The notes beneath the pieces were generated by a model. The model did no database searches, was not told the origin of the DNA, and was given only the letters and a program-made list of their open reading frames with translations. This document shows, piece by piece, positions 5,003 through 5,881 of a stretch of DNA of 5,881 bases. The stretch covers positions 3,665 to 9,545 of the forward strand of contig DHWK01000133.1 of the NCBI GenBank assembly GCA_002413145.1, written 5' to 3'. Origin of the DNA: a bacterium UBP12_UBA5184. GTDB taxonomy: Bacteria > Vulcanimicrobiota > Vulcanimicrobiia > Vulcanimicrobiales > Vulcanimicrobiaceae. Positions within the stretch are counted from its first letter, which is position 1, and every line of letters starts with the position of its first letter. The translations under genes and the position numbers were made by a program.

Positions 5003-5881
5003 TCAAGGGACGTCGAAGCGGGAGGTGAGTTCGGCGACGCGGCCGCGCAGGGCTTCGATCTTCGCGCGCTCGCCGACGTCGGCGAGCGCCTCGCCGATGA
5101 TCCTGCCGATCTCACGCGCCTCGGCTTCCCCCATCCCGCGCGACGTGATCGCCGGCGTCCCGATGCGAATGCCGCTGGTGACCATCGGCTTCTGCGGATC
5201 GAACGGGATCGCGTTCTTGTTGACGGTGATCCGGATCTCGTCGAGGTAGGCTTCGACCGCTTTGCCGGTCAGCTCGCGCGGCGTGAGGTCGACGAGCAGG
5301 AGGTGCGTATCGGTGCCGCCGCCGACCAGCCGCGCGCCGGCGCGCTGCAGTTCGTCGCCCAGCGCGCGAGCGTTCGCGATCACTTGCACCTGGTACTCTT
5401 TGAACGAGGGCTGCAGCGCTTCGCCGAAGGCGACCGCTTTGGCGGCGATCGCGTGCATGAACGGGCCGCCCTGGATTCCGGGGAAGACGCTCTTGTCGAG
5501 CGCCGGCGCAAACGCGGTCTTGCAGAGGACGAGGCCGCCGCGCGGGCCGCGCAGCGTCTTGTGCGTCGTCGTCGTCACGAAATCGGCAAGCGGGACGGGC
5601 GACGGGTGCAGTCCGACCGCGACGAGCCCGGCGATGTGCGCCATGTCCACTAAAAGCGTCGCGCCGATTTCTTGCGCGATCTCGGCGAGCGGCGCGTAGT
5701 CCATCGTGCGCGGGTAGGCGCTCGCGCCGGCGATGAGCAGTTTCGGTTTGTGCGCGCGCGCGAGGCTGCGAACTTGATCGTAGTCGATGAGTTCGGTGTC
5801 GCGCCGCACGCCGTAGGCGACCGCGTTATAGAGTTTGCCGCTGAAACTGACCTTGGTGCCGTGCGTGAGGTGGCCGCCGTG
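5003..5881 (-). CDS. glyA: Serine hydroxymethyltransferase, 5' end outside window
   Basis: This cytosolic PLP enzyme converts serine and tetrahydrofolate to glycine and 5,10-methylene-THF, the main one-carbon donor for thymidylate, purines and methionine. The visible 292 residues open with HGGHLTHG, followed by FSGKLYNAVAYGV and ELIDYDQV, so roughly 120 N-terminal residues lie beyond the right edge. Further on are VDMAHIAGLVA, the cofactor-binding TTTTHKTLRGPRGG with the Schiff-base Lys encoded at 5558-5560, FPGIQGGP, GGTDTHLLLVDL, and the C-terminal VTSGIRIGTPAITSRGM. A GTG at 5809 lies inside the conserved core and is not the start. The stop is TGA at 5003-5005. In many Terrabacteria upp follows glyA directly; here two genes on the opposite strand lie between them. 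The methylene-THF product and the dUMP made by the dCMP deaminase encoded nearby are both substrates of thymidylate synthase. Confidence 0.97.
   Translation of the reverse strand, partial: HGGHLTHGTKVSFSGKLYNAVAYGVRRDTELIDYDQVRSLARAHKPKLLIAGASAYPRTMDYAPLAEIAQEIGATLLVDMAHIAGLVAVGLHPSPVPLADFVTTTTHKTLRGPRGGLVLCKTAFAPALDKSVFPGIQGGPFMHAIAAKAVAFGEALQPSFKEYQVQVIANARALGDELQRAGARLVGGGTDTHLLLVDLTPRELTGKAVEAYLDEIRITVNKNAIPFDPQKPMVTSGIRIGTPAITSRGMGEAEAREIGRIIGEALADVGERAKIEALRGRVAELTSRFDVP

Noticed and set aside
4844..5653. Plus-strand open frame (269 codons) antisense to glyA
   Set aside because: It overlaps the end of the DpnI-like gene in another frame and the conserved glyA core on the other strand. 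Its composition is low-complexity Arg/Ala/Asp and no motifs are present.
5003..5809. glyA as a complete gene starting at GTG 5809
   Set aside because: The frame continues to the window edge with highly conserved SHMT sequence (HGGHLTHG and FSGKLYN), so this GTG encodes an internal Val.
1..5881. tRNA, rRNA, CRISPR arrays, transposases, integrases or long direct repeats
   Set aside because: None was seen on either strand. The intergenic gaps are at most 80 bases, and no transposase-like or integrase-like protein motifs occur.

Overview
The window is a GC-rich (clearly above 60% G+C by eye) bacterial chromosomal segment, almost fully coding. The minus strand carries a housekeeping cluster: glyA (5' end outside the window), then upp, a ComEB-type dCMP deaminase, a WecA/TagO-type phosphoglycosyltransferase, wecB, and the start of an AtpI-like gene that runs off the left edge. 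From established knowledge, glyA-upp-(comEB-wecA)-wecB followed by the F1Fo ATP synthase operon is a layout common in Firmicutes and related Terrabacteria. With this high GC, an uncultured Terrabacteria lineage (for example Eremiobacterota-like) is a reasonable but unproven guess; no marker here fixes the phylum.

Layout from left to right: 1-325 (-) atpI-like, partial; 332-1495 (-) wecB; 1492-2499 (-) wecA/tagO; 2496-2942 (-) dCMP deaminase; 2942-3607 (-) upp; 3643-4110 (+) secreted protein of unknown function; 4111-4190 intergenic with two small inverted repeats; 4191-4949 (+) DpnI-like restriction endonuclease; 4950-5002 convergent intergenic; 5003-5881 (-) glyA, partial. The minus-strand genes from upp to atpI overlap by 1 or 4 bases, or are 6 bases apart, so they form a tight, probably translationally coupled operon.

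The functions fit together. GlyA makes methylene-THF, the dCMP deaminase makes dUMP for thymidylate synthesis, Upp salvages uracil to UMP and so feeds UDP-sugars, and WecA and WecB use UDP-GlcNAc to start and supply envelope glycans. ATP synthase genes are expected just beyond the left edge.

The unusual part is the pair of plus-strand genes placed between glyA and upp. The second is a clear homologue of DpnI, the nuclease that cuts N6-methyladenine-containing GATC. Its winged-helix domain lies at the N-terminus, before the nuclease domain, whereas DpnI has it at the C-terminus. It also has Gln where DpnI has the catalytic Glu of its ExK motif. No DNA methylase lies beside it, its first third is poorer in GC than its neighbours, and a perfect 6-bp inverted repeat sits just upstream of its ribosome binding site. 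GATC is strongly over-represented in the window by hand count.
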